Shown piece by piece: positions 39,267 to 49,823 of a stretch of 64,000 nt of DNA (position 1 is its first letter; every line of letters starts with the position of its first letter). This DNA is from Bacillota bacterium. Its GTDB lineage: Bacteria > Bacillota > SHA-98 > UBA4971. The stretch lies in assembly GCA_030024085.1 (NCBI GenBank), contig JASEJE010000007.1:18644-82643 (forward strand), read 5' to 3'. Below the pieces are notes generated by a model. The model made no database searches and was not told where the DNA came from. It worked only from the letters and a program-made list of their open reading frames with translations. Made by a program: the position numbers and the translations under genes.

Positions 39267-40997
39267 CTAACCCGCGAGCAATAGCAGAAGCGCCTGCCGC
39301 TCAACATCGACCAGGCCCCGGTCGGTCACTTTGAAACCGGGGCTTGTGGCAAGCGTGAGCATGACGAGGAACAGCAGAGGCTGCCTGTGGGAAACCCCGA
39401 GTCGCACAAGGTCTGCCTCCAGGGACTCGAACTCCCGGGCGACCTCCTTGACAGGACGGTCGCTCATAAGCCCCGCTACAGGCAGCGGCACGTGGCGCAG
39501 GACCCTCGTGCCTTCCGCGACCGCGATCCCGCCGCCGGACTCTATGACAGCATTCGCCGCCGTAGCCATGGCGTCCGCGTCTCGCCCGAGCACCAGCAGG
39601 TTGTGGGCATCGTGGGCCACCGTGGTCGCACACGCCCCGCTGCGCAGGCCATATCCACGCACGAACGCTAGACCCTTCCCCTCCTGCCCGCGGCGCCTTC
39701 CGTGACGCTCGAGCACCTCCGCGAGCACCACGTCCGCATCCCCCGGCAACTCGGCAAAGCCGTCACGTACCGTGACTGTGCCCGTCCCCAGCGAGGTTAC
39801 AGTGTTGACAGAGTTGGCCTCGATCACGTGGACCCTGTGGACGCCGTCGGGTAGTGGCACCCGGAAATCGTCCCGGCTGAGCAGCGGCAGCTTCACCGTC
39901 TCGAGGACCCACCCAGGGAGGTCCTGGTCGCCGCCGCTGCCGCACTCGTTGCACACGCACACCCCATCCCGGGCAACGAGCCTGCCCGCCTTGTACACCG
40001 AGTTAACGTTCAGGTCAGCCAGGTTATCCAAAACAAGAAAGTCGGCGATGAACCCCGGGGCTATGATGCCGACATCGCACAGGCCAAGAACGGCAGCAGG
40101 CCGACACGTTGCACACGAAAGCGCCTCGTACGTGTCCATTCCCATCTCGATGGCCTTCTTGACGTTGTGAAGGAGGTGTCCTCGGAGGATGCGACTTGCG
40201 ACCACATCATCGGTGACGAAAACCACCCGGGAAAGATCGGGGACACTCCTCAACACATCTATGTTCTGGCGCGTGATGGACTTCTCCTGAATCTCGACGC
40301 ACACGCCTTTCGACAGTTGCTCGAGGATTTTCTCGGGGTATGCAAGCGTGTGGTCGGTCCTGACACCGTGGGAGAGATACCTGCTCAGGTCCTGGCCCGA
40401 AAGGGTAGGTACGTGACCCTCGATGAGAAGCCCCCGTCGTCTCGCCATAGCGACGATGTCCACAAGGCGCGCGTCGCCCTGGAGGACGCCCCGGTAGTTC
40501 ATCACCTCTCCCAGGGCTATCACCCTCGGATGGCCCACGAATGGCTCGAGGTCCCCCGCGGTGAGGATCTCCGCAGACGTTTCCAGATCCAGCGACGTTG
40601 CCGGCACACAGCTTGGAAGCGAGAGGTACACGTCGAGCGGGATATGCTCGCTCGAATCGAGCATGAACTGAATCCCTTGGCCACCCAGGACGTTCGCGAT
40701 CTCGTGGGGGTCCGTCAGCACAGTGGTTGTGCCCTGCGGAAGCACGGCCTCGGCGTAGCGCCTCGGCGTCACGAAACTGCTTTCTATGTGGGTGTGAATG
40801 TCGACAAGCCCCGGCATCACCGTGCGACCGGCAAGGTCCACACTCTCATCACACGGGGGCGCCGGAGAGCCCGCCTCTTCGACCAGCCAGAACCGGCCTT
40901 GCCTGACTGTAAACCAGCCGCGGAAGGTGCGTTGGCGCACGACGTCAAGGAGTTCCGCGTTGTGGTAAAGCGTAGTCCTCTGTTGCTCGTACAACAC
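39267..40997 (-). CDS. ade: Adenine deaminase
   Basis: GLVDIHTHIESSFVTPRRYAEAVLPQGTTTVLTDPHEIANVLG. Confidence 0.93.
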   Translation of the reverse strand: MLYEQQRTTLYHNAELLDVVRQRTFRGWFTVRQGRFWLVEEAGSPAPPCDESVDLAGRTVMPGLVDIHTHIESSFVTPRRYAEAVLPQGTTTVLTDPHEIANVLGGQGIQFMLDSSEHIPLDVYLSLPSCVPATSLDLETSAEILTAGDLEPFVGHPRVIALGEVMNYRGVLQGDARLVDIVAMARRRGLLIEGHVPTLSGQDLSRYLSHGVRTDHTLAYPEKILEQLSKGVCVEIQEKSITRQNIDVLRSVPDLSRVVFVTDDVVASRILRGHLLHNVKKAIEMGMDTYEALSCATCRPAAVLGLCDVGIIAPGFIADFLVLDNLADLNVNSVYKAGRLVARDGVCVCNECGSGGDQDLPGWVLETVKLPLLSRDDFRVPLPDGVHRVHVIEANSVNTVTSLGTGTVTVRDGFAELPGDADVVLAEVLERHGRRRGQEGKGLAFVRGYGLRSGACATTVAHDAHNLLVLGRDADAMATAANAVIESGGGIAVAEGTRVLRHVPLPVAGLMSDRPVKEVAREFESLEADLVRLGVSHRQPLLFLVMLTLATSPGFKVTDRGLVDVERQALLLLLAG

Positions 40998-41162
40998 CGC
41001 CTGAACTTGCGCCCCGCTTTTCTATCAGCATTCCTGCGCAACACAGGTCACAATCGGTCATCCCACGAAAGCCGGCGCAACCAACCCCCATGCTTTCGAT
41101 ACAGCTTTGCGCAGTCACTAGCGCCATGTCATGCAAGTGTCATCATCTGCCCCGCCGCAGGC

Positions 41163-41927
41163 TCAATGCGGCGAAGAAGGCTTGTCCACGGTTTCGCAAA
41201 GCAACCTGACGGCTTCCAGGGCGATTTCGATCTCAGCCTGTTCAGCAGCTTTGAAAAGGGCCTCCTTCTCGCTGAGCGAGGGCTGCTCCGCAAGCCATAT
41301 GTTGGAGTCGGTGCCCACCACCGCACCGGCCCGGGCCTTTCTCACACTTGCAACGATGAACAACGTGGCACATTCCTGTTCCGAACACACTACTCCCGCA
41401 TCGGTAAGAAGCCGAGCCAGACGTTCGTCCCTTACATAGTAAGCATCCCTGGTATAGCTGATCCCCTTTCGGAGGACTCTCCCCGACCTCCTCACTGCCT
41501 CGCACAGCGCCTGGGTGACGTCGAGGTCGGCTATGGCCGGATACGGGGGAGGAACGTACTCAGCGCTCGTTCCGTCCCCCCTGTAGGCCCCGGTCACCAC
41601 GATGACCTCTCCGATGCCGATGTCGGGCTGTCGGGCACCAGCGGAACCCACCCGAATAAACGTATCTGCGCCAGCCCTGATGAGCTCCTCGATGGCGATG
41701 GACGCAGAAGGCCCGCCGATCCCGGTGGAACACACGCTCACCGGGACGCCCTTGTACGACCCTGTGAAGACAACGTATTCACGATTTTCAGCGATCAGCC
41801 TTGCCTCGTCAAAACGCTGCGCTATGCGACGCGCCCGTCCCGGGTCTCCCGGGACCAGCACGTACCTCGCCACATCTCCGGGTTTGCACCGGATATGTTT
41901 CTGAACCTCCACCGTAGACACCGTCAC
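41163..41927 (-). CDS. Nucleoside phosphorylase (uridine phosphorylase-like)
   Basis: ARYVLVPGDPGRARRIAQRFDEA...GIGGPSASIAIEELIRAGADTFIRVGSAGA; GTG start overlapping SBP stop (GTGA). Confidence 0.88.
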   Translation of the reverse strand: MTVSTVEVQKHIRCKPGDVARYVLVPGDPGRARRIAQRFDEARLIAENREYVVFTGSYKGVPVSVCSTGIGGPSASIAIEELIRAGADTFIRVGSAGARQPDIGIGEVIVVTGAYRGDGTSAEYVPPPYPAIADLDVTQALCEAVRRSGRVLRKGISYTRDAYYVRDERLARLLTDAGVVCSEQECATLFIVASVRKARAGAVVGTDSNIWLAEQPSLSEKEALFKAAEQAEIEIALEAVRLLCETVDKPSSPH

Positions 41928-42964
41928 TTGGCTATCTCCCTGTTCCAGCGCTCCACCCAGGCATCCCAGTGCTGGAGGACGTAGTCCCAGTCGAGGAGCA
42001 CCAGATTCTTGATAACATCCTCGCCGTAAGTCAGGCCGGCTCGCGCATCCTCGGGTATTTGCACAAGCTTGTTCACCGGCGAGTCCTTGATCTTCATCGC
42101 GCTCTCGTACTGGACCTCCTTGCTCAGCATGTAGTTCACGTACTTCATAGCAAGGTCCTCGTGGGGCGCACCCTTCACCACGGCTATGACGTTGATGACA
42201 GCGGGAGTCCCCTCCACAGGGTCCACCCATGCCACGGGCAGGCCCGCCTTCACGAAGTCCCTGAAGAACATCGCCTGTGTAGGGGCCACCGCGACCTCGC
42301 CCCGGGTGAACATGTTTATGAGCTCCGAGGACTTCATGTAGAATTTCACGGTACCTTTCTTCAACTCGGCAAGCTTGTTGAAGACTGCGTCTATGTTTTT
42401 CAGGTCGCATCCCAGGATGCGCGCAGTCATTTCCATGACCATCGGTCCCTGGGTGGTCGTGACGTCCGGCAGCGCCAGCTTGCCCTGGACGTCGGCCCGC
42501 CACAGGTCCTTCCAACTGGTGATAGGCTGCTTGATCACGTCGGTTCGGTAGACGATCCCACAGCGCCCGATGGTATAAGCCGGGCTCGTGCCGTTCTTGA
42601 GCGGACGCTTCGCGAAATCATAGAGGTACGCGAGGTTCGGGACCTCTGCCTCAGTGATGTCCTCGAGTATGCCTTCGTTGGTCAACATCTGCGCGAAGTA
42701 GTCGGTGATCTGCACCACGTCCACCCTGGGGTTGTTCTTGAACATGCGCAGCTTGTTGGCCCTCTCTGAGTTGTTGCCGAATTCCCATGCGATCTTGCAG
42801 TCATACCTCTGCTCGAAAGGCTCCTGCCATATCCCCTTGAATATGTCATACCCATATCCCCATGTCGAGATCACAAGCTCCTGCTTTGCTGCGAGCGCGG
42901 GAGCTACAATCATCAGAAGGCCGACTAGCATCGCAGCACACGAACGGACGATCCATCGCTTCAT
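41924..42964 (-). CDS. Extracellular solute-binding protein, PotD-like
   Basis: Signal peptide; ELVISTWGYGYDIFKGIWQEPFEQRYDCKI. Confidence 0.88.
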   Translation of the reverse strand: MKRWIVRSCAAMLVGLLMIVAPALAAKQELVISTWGYGYDIFKGIWQEPFEQRYDCKIAWEFGNNSERANKLRMFKNNPRVDVVQITDYFAQMLTNEGILEDITEAEVPNLAYLYDFAKRPLKNGTSPAYTIGRCGIVYRTDVIKQPITSWKDLWRADVQGKLALPDVTTTQGPMVMEMTARILGCDLKNIDAVFNKLAELKKGTVKFYMKSSELINMFTRGEVAVAPTQAMFFRDFVKAGLPVAWVDPVEGTPAVINVIAVVKGAPHEDLAMKYVNYMLSKEVQYESAMKIKDSPVNKLVQIPEDARAGLTYGEDVIKNLVLLDWDYVLQHWDAWVERWNREIAK

Positions 42965-43127
42965 TTATGCTTCCCTCCCTCAATTGAGCGTCCTTCATCA
43001 CCCTCGCTCAGCTACGAAGTCAATCCCCGTCTCGCCACATGCGGAGCTTCTCCTGTCACCACCTCCTACGCCAGCTGGAATTACACTCGCTGCAGCACAG
43101 ACATACAGGAACTGCCGACAGCCTCAT

Positions 43128-44204
43128 TCACGAAGACTCTCCCAACCTCAAGAGACTCCCGGGCCGGAATGCCACTCCGACCTGATCTTGTTCCTTCCAT
43201 ACCTCGTTCTCCAACCCGCATATCTTCAATTCCCCCGCAGGGCTCTCGATGATGTACACGTCGCGTCTGCCTCGTCTCGCACGTATGGCCACTCGCCCTC
43301 TCAACGCTGCGTCACCGGATTCCGGGGTTACGAGGTAGGCGTCTTCGGCCCTGAAGACCACCTCGATCTCATCTGCCGCACACGTCATCTCGTCGAGACC
43401 CCTTATTAGCGAGGCCGGGAAGTCTATGCCGCCTGCGACGCTTGTGAAGGCAGGTCCCGCCTCCCGACAGGAAAGGCGCAGCCTCAGCGCGTTCTCGAAT
43501 CCGATGAACTCAGCAACAAACCTGTTCCGCGGGCGTTCCAGGATCTCCTCAGGGGTTCCCATCTGGACTATGGTTCCCTCTCGGACGATCGCCACCTTGT
43601 CGGCTATGGAAAAGCACTCATCCTGATCGTGCGTGACGAACACCATGGTGATGCCTGTCTGCCGCTGAAGCCGCTTGATTTCCGACCTCATTCTGATCCG
43701 GAGCATGGCGTCGAGATTGGACAGGGGTTCGTCGAGAAGCAGGACGTCCGGATTGATCACAAGGGCTCTGGCAAGAGCCACTCTCTGTTGCTGGCCGCCT
43801 GACAATTGCTGAGGATAACGTCGCTCCATGCCGTCGAGGTTGACAAGAGAAAGCGCTGCTGCAACTTTTCCCCTGATCTCATCCGCGGCCAGGCGCCGCA
43901 TCCTGAGGCCGAAAGCCACGTTCTCAAACACGGTGAGGTGCGGGAAGAGCGCGTAGTTCTGGAAGACGATCCCCATGTTGCGCCGATACGCAGGCAGGTT
44001 CGTGTAATCCTTTCCCCTGACGCGGACCGCGCCCCGGTCGGGCAGAACGAAACCGGCAACGACCCGGAGCGTGGTGGTCTTCCCGCATCCGCTCGGTCCC
44101 AACAGACATATCAAATCGCCCTCATCAACCGCGAGGTCTATTCCGTGAAGTGCTGTGAAGCTACCGAATCTTACCTGCACGCGCTCAAGCTCCAAGAAAG
44201 CCAA
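43128..44204 (-). CDS. ABC transporter ATP-binding protein, PotA-like
   Basis: GPSGCGKTTTLR, LSGGQQQRVALARAL, LLDEPLSNLDA, C-terminal TOBE-like region. Confidence 0.95.
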   Translation of the reverse strand: MAFLELERVQVRFGSFTALHGIDLAVDEGDLICLLGPSGCGKTTTLRVVAGFVLPDRGAVRVRGKDYTNLPAYRRNMGIVFQNYALFPHLTVFENVAFGLRMRRLAADEIRGKVAAALSLVNLDGMERRYPQQLSGGQQQRVALARALVINPDVLLLDEPLSNLDAMLRIRMRSEIKRLQRQTGITMVFVTHDQDECFSIADKVAIVREGTIVQMGTPEEILERPRNRFVAEFIGFENALRLRLSCREAGPAFTSVAGGIDFPASLIRGLDEMTCAADEIEVVFRAEDAYLVTPESGDAALRGRVAIRARRGRRDVYIIESPAGELKICGLENEVWKEQDQVGVAFRPGSLLRLGESS

Positions 44205-44307
44205 CTCGTGTCACCTCACCTGCCTGTCCCAGAGTTCGAGAGCGGCGGCTGCCGCTCGTCTCCATAACCCGCCATAACCCGGGGTTACTGCAACCGCGAC
44301 AGCCGTG

Positions 44308-45105
44308 TCACCGCGACGACGTAAAGTAGGCCAGGCCGATAGTCCTTTCCATCAGGTAAACCAGCATCATCGTCATGAGCAAAACGATCACCGAAAGCGC
44401 TGCGATGCTCGGATCAAAGTAGTACTCGCCATATATCATCATCTGTATTGGGAGAGTTGTTACGTTTGGGCCCGACAGGAACAACGAAACAGGCACATTG
44501 TTGAACGACGTTATAAACGACAGGAGCACGGCGCCAAGCAATCCCGTCTTGATATTGGGCAGCACCACCTTGAAAAAGGACTGCGTCCCCGTGGCGCCAA
44601 GGCTGAGGGCGGCCTCTTCCACCGACACCGGCAGGTTGACAAGGCTCGCAGTGGTTACCCTGACGGCGTACGGAATGACCAGAATAGTATGACCCAGCAC
44701 GAGGCCAGGGTATATCGGTATGCCTCCAACAATGACGAAGAACCGGAGAAGAGCGCAGCCGAGCACGATGCCTGGCACAACAAGGGGTGACAGAAAGAAG
44801 CTTTGCAGCACAGCCTTGCCTCTGAAATTGAACCGCACGAGAAGGTAGGCTGCGGGGACCCCCAGGATGAGCGCAACCAGGGTGGAAAGCAGAGCAACGC
44901 TGACGCTCGTTTTGAGCCCCACCATGAAGAGCTCCACGTCAAAGACGTGTGCGTACCAGCGCAGTGAAAAACCCGTCGGCGGGAAAGACATGTATTCTTT
45001 CGGGTCGAAGGACGACATCAATATCACGAGCATCGGAAACATCAGGAATGCATATACCAGGAAAGACGCGACCACGAACGACCGCCCGATCTCCGGCCTC
45101 TTCAT
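44308..45105 (-). CDS. ABC permease, PotC-like
   Basis: EEAALSLGATGTQSFFKVVLPNIKTGLLGA. Confidence 0.9.
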   Translation of the reverse strand: MKRPEIGRSFVVASFLVYAFLMFPMLVILMSSFDPKEYMSFPPTGFSLRWYAHVFDVELFMVGLKTSVSVALLSTLVALILGVPAAYLLVRFNFRGKAVLQSFFLSPLVVPGIVLGCALLRFFVIVGGIPIYPGLVLGHTILVIPYAVRVTTASLVNLPVSVEEAALSLGATGTQSFFKVVLPNIKTGLLGAVLLSFITSFNNVPVSLFLSGPNVTTLPIQMMIYGEYYFDPSIAALSVIVLLMTMMLVYLMERTIGLAYFTSSR

Positions 45106-45965
45106 GCGCGCACCCCCATTCTCCTGGATATCGCATTGAAGGACCATACGACGGCGAAGGTGACGAGCACCGACACCGCCGCGACTGTGGTCGCCGTCGC
45201 CCAGTCGAACACAACCATTGCTTTCTGGTAGAGCAAAGTCGCCAGGGTCATAACCCGCGAGCCTCCCAGCATGTGCGGGGTTACATATGCGGTCGTGCTC
45301 CCGGTGAAAACCAGCACGCTGCCGACCACAAGACCGGGCAACGTAAGAGGAACCACGACTTTGACAAACGCCCGCATCTCGCTGGCCCCCAGGCTCTTGG
45401 CAGCTTCGATGAGGCTCGGGTCCATGTTCTCCATCGCGCTTGTCAGTGACAAAATCATGAGCGGCAGGAAAAGGTGTATAAGTCCAATTGCGACCGCAAA
45501 CGGCGTATACAGTATCGGGATGGGATTACTGACTATCTCGAGCCTCTGCAGAAGACTGTTCACGAAGCCGTTCCTTCCGAGGACGACCATCCAGCTATAG
45601 GTGCGCACCACGCTGTTCGTGAGAAGAGGGAACACGACGAGCGCGAGGAGGACGGCTTTGCGCCTTTCTTTCAGGTGCGACAGGTGGAATGAGATGGGGT
45701 AGCCCATCAGGATGCATGCAAGAGTCACAATAAGCCCGAGCTCGACAGTCCGCCAGAAGATGGAACGGTAAAACTCGTCGCTGAAGAACTTCACGTATCG
45801 GTCGAGAAAGAAACCTTTGCCTGGCGAGTATACGGTCGTCACCAGGATCGAAACCAAAGGCCAGAGGAATGTTAGAACCAGAAACGCCGTCACAGGGACA
45901 GCGAGGAACCAGTATCGGCGGATGAACAACCGTTTCCACCTCCGTTGCGACACGCCCCTGCACAC
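45102..45965 (-). CDS. ABC permease, PotB-like
   Basis: IEAAKSLGASEMRAFVKVVVPLTLPGLVVG; 4-nt overlap with downstream permease. Confidence 0.9.
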   Translation of the reverse strand: MCRGVSQRRWKRLFIRRYWFLAVPVTAFLVLTFLWPLVSILVTTVYSPGKGFFLDRYVKFFSDEFYRSIFWRTVELGLIVTLACILMGYPISFHLSHLKERRKAVLLALVVFPLLTNSVVRTYSWMVVLGRNGFVNSLLQRLEIVSNPIPILYTPFAVAIGLIHLFLPLMILSLTSAMENMDPSLIEAAKSLGASEMRAFVKVVVPLTLPGLVVGSVLVFTGSTTAYVTPHMLGGSRVMTLATLLYQKAMVVFDWATATTVAAVSVLVTFAVVWSFNAISRRMGVRA

Positions 45966-46157
45966 CGGGTTTCTACGCGAATGAGCGATGAAGTCGTGAA
46001 AGCTGCAGCCAGCGACGAACTGCGCCTCATGATCCCGGTCGGGATGGTCAAGAAACGTTTAAGAGAAATTCGTCATCGGTGTCGCGAGTCCTGCTTCGTC
46101 ACAGATATTGCGCTGTGTTGCACGCAGACTCTTCGTTGTCCCGGCCGAGCGTTTGGG

Positions 46158-46754
46158 TTACAGGAGTTCAAGACCAGCCAGAGAGCGACCGTCGTGCCAG
46201 ACGGGGATCTCGGCCTCCTCGCGCAGCCGGTTGAGCACGTAGAAGCACTTGGGTTGTTCGATGTCCTCGAGGTTCACCCCGCCGAACGAAGGCTGCATCC
46301 ACTTGACCGCCGAGATTATCTCGTCGGGACTGCTGGTCGCGAGGCATATCGGAAAGGCGTCCACTCCGCCCAAGTACTTGAACAGAAGAGCCTTGCCCTC
46401 CATCACCGGAAGCCCCGCCTCGGGCCCGATGTTGCCAAGCCCCAACACCCTGGTACCATCGGACACCACCGCTACGGTGTTCCACTTGTTGGTGTAAGAG
46501 TAAACCAACTCCCGGTTCTTCTCAATCTCCTTGCACGGTGCTGCAACACCAGGAGTGTACCAAATCGCAAAGTCCTGAAAATCCCTCACTACGCACTTAA
46601 GCGTGGTCTCCATTTTCCCCCGATAGAATGGATGCAACCTCAACGCGTCCTGCGCAGGCTTCTTCGCCTTCGCGAGAAGCTCATCCTTCGTCCCCACCTT
46701 CGTACCCCCTTGCTCTGGATTTGACGAGCTGGATTTAGCGGGTTGCTTGAGCAC
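46158..46754 (-). pseudogene. Truncated malic enzyme (N-terminal domain only)
   Basis: MEttLKCVVRDFQDFAIWYTPGVAAPCKEI...YSYTNKWNTVAVVSDGTRVLGLGNIGPEAGLPVMEGK; ends EIPVWHDGRSLAGLELL* where HDDQQGTA normally follows; no NAD-binding domain. Confidence 0.8.
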
Positions 46755-46830
46755 CCGGATTGCGGACTTGTTTCCCCGAGTTCAACTTCTACGGTATGTG
46801 GGAGAACCACCAATTCCTCCAATGATCCGT

Positions 46831-47382
46831 TCAACTGACCTGGTATTTCCTCACGCCCTCTTCGTAGAGGTCGTTACCGTAGATATCGTTTACCACCACG
46901 GCCGGGAAGCCTTCAACCGTGAGTCTCCTAATGGCCTCAGGGCCGAGGTCTTCGTAAGCCACGAGTTCCGAGGCTTTAACGGACCTTGCAAGGAGAGCCC
47001 CTGCTCCGCCTATCGCCGCCAGGTACACCGCCTTGTATCTTACCATGGCATCCTTGACAGGCTGCGACCGGCTGCCTTTGCCGATCATCGCTTTGAGCCC
47101 CTGCTCCATGAGAATGGGAGCATACGGGTCCATCCGGCCACTTGTGGTCGGACCGGCAGAACCGATAGGCCTTCCTGGCGGAGCAGGAGTCGGGCCTACA
47201 TAGTATATGATCTGCCCGCGAACGTCCATCGGAAGCTCCTGGCCCTCCTTTATCAGAGCGACAAGCCTCTTGTGAGCCGCGTCCCTGGCGGTGTATATCA
47301 CTCCTGTTATGCTCACGTTATCTCCCGCCTTCAGACCGGCGATTACCTCATCCGTAAGCGGCGTTGCGACCTCTATTGCCAT
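46831..47382 (-). CDS. Fumarate hydratase (class I, two-subunit) beta subunit
   Basis: MAIEVATPLTDEVIAGLKAGDNVSITGVIYTARDAAHKRL...YYVGPTPAPPGRPIGSAGPTTSGRMD. Confidence 0.88.
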   Translation of the reverse strand: MAIEVATPLTDEVIAGLKAGDNVSITGVIYTARDAAHKRLVALIKEGQELPMDVRGQIIYYVGPTPAPPGRPIGSAGPTTSGRMDPYAPILMEQGLKAMIGKGSRSQPVKDAMVRYKAVYLAAIGGAGALLARSVKASELVAYEDLGPEAIRRLTVEGFPAVVVNDIYGNDLYEEGVRKYQVS

Positions 47383-47444
47383 CTGCCGTTCATCTCCCTG
47401 GGTACTGAGTTGTCTCTTACACGAGTACCCGCGCCACCGCAGGC

Positions 47445-48305
47445 CTATATTACAGCGCTCTCATGCGGCCCCACGTGACAGTTCAGGTTCACCGCAACCG
47501 GCATGCATGCGATGTGGCACGGTGCAAACTCGATGTTCACGGCAAGCGCCGTCGTCCTGCCTCCGAACCCCTGCGGCCCTATCCCGAGCTTGTTTATCTC
47601 CCCAAGCAGCTCCTTCTCGAGATCGGCATACATCGGGTGGGGATTACGCGAGCCCACAGGGCGCAGTAGTGCCCTCTTCGCAAGAACCGCCACCCTGTCG
47701 AACGTGCCCCCTATCCCTACCCCGACCACAATCGGAGGGCACGGGTTCGGCCCTGCCTTCTTGACCTGTTCTGTGACGAAGCTCTTGACGCCCTCCACTC
47801 CGGCGGCAGGCGTCAGCATAGCAAGCGCGCTCATGTTCTCCGCCCCGCCGCCCTTCGGGGCCACCGTTATCTTGAGATCATCGCCCGGGACGATGTCTAT
47901 GTATATCATCGCGGGCGTATTATCCCCGGTGTTCACCCGTTTGAAGAGAGGGTCAGCCACCAAGGACTTTCGCAGGTAGCCTTCTTTGTAGCCCTGCCTG
48001 ACCCCCTCGTTGATCGCCTCGTAAAGGTCTCCCCCGGTAAGATGCACATCCTGCCCTAGCTCAACGAAGACCATCGCCACCCCCGTGTCCTGACAAGCCG
48101 CTACGCCTTCCTCCCTCGCTATCCTGTGGTTCTCGAGGATCTGCTTGAGGATCTCCCTGCCAACCGGGGACTCTTCCGTCTCCACGGCTCTCTCTAAAGC
48201 AGCAATGGCCTCTCGTGGAACGTTGCAGTTGGCACTGATGCATAACCTTCTTACTGCAGATGTGACTTCAGCTACGGACACCTCACGCAAGTCAACCAGA
48301 TTCAT
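47445..48305 (-). CDS. Fumarate hydratase (class I, two-subunit) alpha subunit
   Basis: ACQDTGVAMVFVELGQDVHLTGGDLYEAINEGV...GVGIGGTFDRVAVLAKRALLRPVGSRNPHP. Confidence 0.9.
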   Translation of the reverse strand: MNLVDLREVSVAEVTSAVRRLCISANCNVPREAIAALERAVETEESPVGREILKQILENHRIAREEGVAACQDTGVAMVFVELGQDVHLTGGDLYEAINEGVRQGYKEGYLRKSLVADPLFKRVNTGDNTPAMIYIDIVPGDDLKITVAPKGGGAENMSALAMLTPAAGVEGVKSFVTEQVKKAGPNPCPPIVVGVGIGGTFDRVAVLAKRALLRPVGSRNPHPMYADLEKELLGEINKLGIGPQGFGGRTTALAVNIEFAPCHIACMPVAVNLNCHVGPHESAVI

Positions 48306-48522
48306 AACATCGCCCCCTGTCTCGTCACCGCTTTACCCTGATTCGGCCTTCCCCTTCTCTGAAAAATGGGGTCCGTTCGGACAGCGCAGGGCGCGGTCCC
48401 TCTGGGCTGCGATTCTCGCCTTTTCGACAGGCCGGGGTCAGGGTTCTGCACGCAGTAATTGGTGTCTAACCGGGCCCGACCGGTTTTCTGGACTTGCCGC
48501 AGAAGGATCGTGGCCCTCCCGT

Positions 48523-49818
48523 TCACCGCATAAGGAGATTGGGCAGGAAGAGAGAGACTTGTGGAACGTACGTCACAATCAGAATGCACCCTACCCAAAG
48601 CGCCACAGGGACCCACAGCCCCTTCAGGAACTTATCCAGCGGGACCTTGCAAACCTTTGCTGCCACAAACAGGGTTGCCCCGACAGGGGGCGTGACCATG
48701 CCAAGCGCCAGATTCGTTGCGAATATGGCGCCGAAGTGGATGAGGTCTATGTTCATCGCGCGGGCCACAGGCACCAGGAACGGCGCCAGCAACAGGGTAA
48801 TCGACGAGCCGGTCGTGAGACATCCTCCGATGATGAGTATGACGTTGACGATCAACAGAAACAATACAGGGCTGTGGACGTTCTGAACGAAGAACCCCGT
48901 GACGGCCTGGGGTATTCTCTCGGCAGCCATAACCCACGAGAACGGTCCTATCGCGGCGACGAGCAGCATTATGGCCCCACCGGCAACAGCGCTCTTCATG
49001 AGAATCGCCGGAAGGTCTTGCAGTCTGAGACTTCTCCAAACGAAAACGACGATGATCAGACTGTAGACGCACGCTACAACCGCTGCCTCTGTGGGAGTGA
49101 AGAGGCCCGAGTAGATCCCCCCGAGGATAATGACGGGGACAAGCAGTGCAAGGAGGGCCTCTCTCACTCTTGTCACGACTTCACGAGCGCTCACCTTGCT
49201 CGTGCAGACCTCTCCATACCCGCGCTTTGCGGATACGAAGTATTCCCAGGCAATCAGCGTTCCGCCCACCAGTAGTCCCGGGCCCACACCTGCGAGAAAC
49301 AGCCTTGCCACCGACTGGCCGGTAGCAGCGCCATACACAACCATCTGTATGCTCGGAGGGATGAGAATGCCAAGTGGGCCTGAAAGCGCTATGACCTGCG
49401 AGCTAAACACCCGATCATAGCCCTCGCGCTCCATCTCCAGCGCGGTACTCCCTCCGATGGCGGCGGCGGTTGCCGGTCCAGACCCCGAGACCGCGCCGAA
49501 CAGCATGCAGCCGAGCGTGGTTATGTAGGCATAGCCACCCCTCCTCCTTTTCGCGACGATGCCGACGAGGTCGAGCAGCACCTTGGACACCCGCCCCTGA
49601 TACATGAGGTCGCCGGCCAGGATGAACATGGGTATGGCCATGAACACAAAGGAGTTCGCGCTCGAAAACATGTTCTGCGGGACAGTGAGAAGGAAAGATG
49701 GGTCCTTGAGGACGAAGACGATGTACGCCACCGCCAGCAGCCCCAGGGCGACAGCGAGAGGCACGCCCACGGCGAGAAAGGCTAAAAGACCCGCGATGAG
49801 GATAACGAGGTTACTCAT
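48523..49818 (-). CDS. dctM: TRAP transporter large permease
   Basis: LFGAVSGSGPATAAAIGGSTALEMEREGYDR. Confidence 0.95.
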   Translation of the reverse strand: MSNLVILIAGLLAFLAVGVPLAVALGLLAVAYIVFVLKDPSFLLTVPQNMFSSANSFVFMAIPMFILAGDLMYQGRVSKVLLDLVGIVAKRRRGGYAYITTLGCMLFGAVSGSGPATAAAIGGSTALEMEREGYDRVFSSQVIALSGPLGILIPPSIQMVVYGAATGQSVARLFLAGVGPGLLVGGTLIAWEYFVSAKRGYGEVCTSKVSAREVVTRVREALLALLVPVIILGGIYSGLFTPTEAAVVACVYSLIIVVFVWRSLRLQDLPAILMKSAVAGGAIMLLVAAIGPFSWVMAAERIPQAVTGFFVQNVHSPVLFLLIVNVILIIGGCLTTGSSITLLLAPFLVPVARAMNIDLIHFGAIFATNLALGMVTPPVGATLFVAAKVCKVPLDKFLKGLWVPVALWVGCILIVTYVPQVSLFLPNLLMR

Positions 49819-49823
49819 CTTGA

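Noticed and set aside
40167-41984. 605-aa plus-strand ORF
   Set aside because: Antisense to adenine deaminase and the nucleoside phosphorylase; no coherent domain
41963-42515. N-terminal extension of the 41163-42515 ORF
   Set aside because: Lies in an alternative frame of the PotD-like gene; the real phosphorylase start is GTG at 41927
48145-49275. 376-aa plus-strand ORF
   Set aside because: Antisense to fumarase alpha and DctM; charged, low-complexity translation
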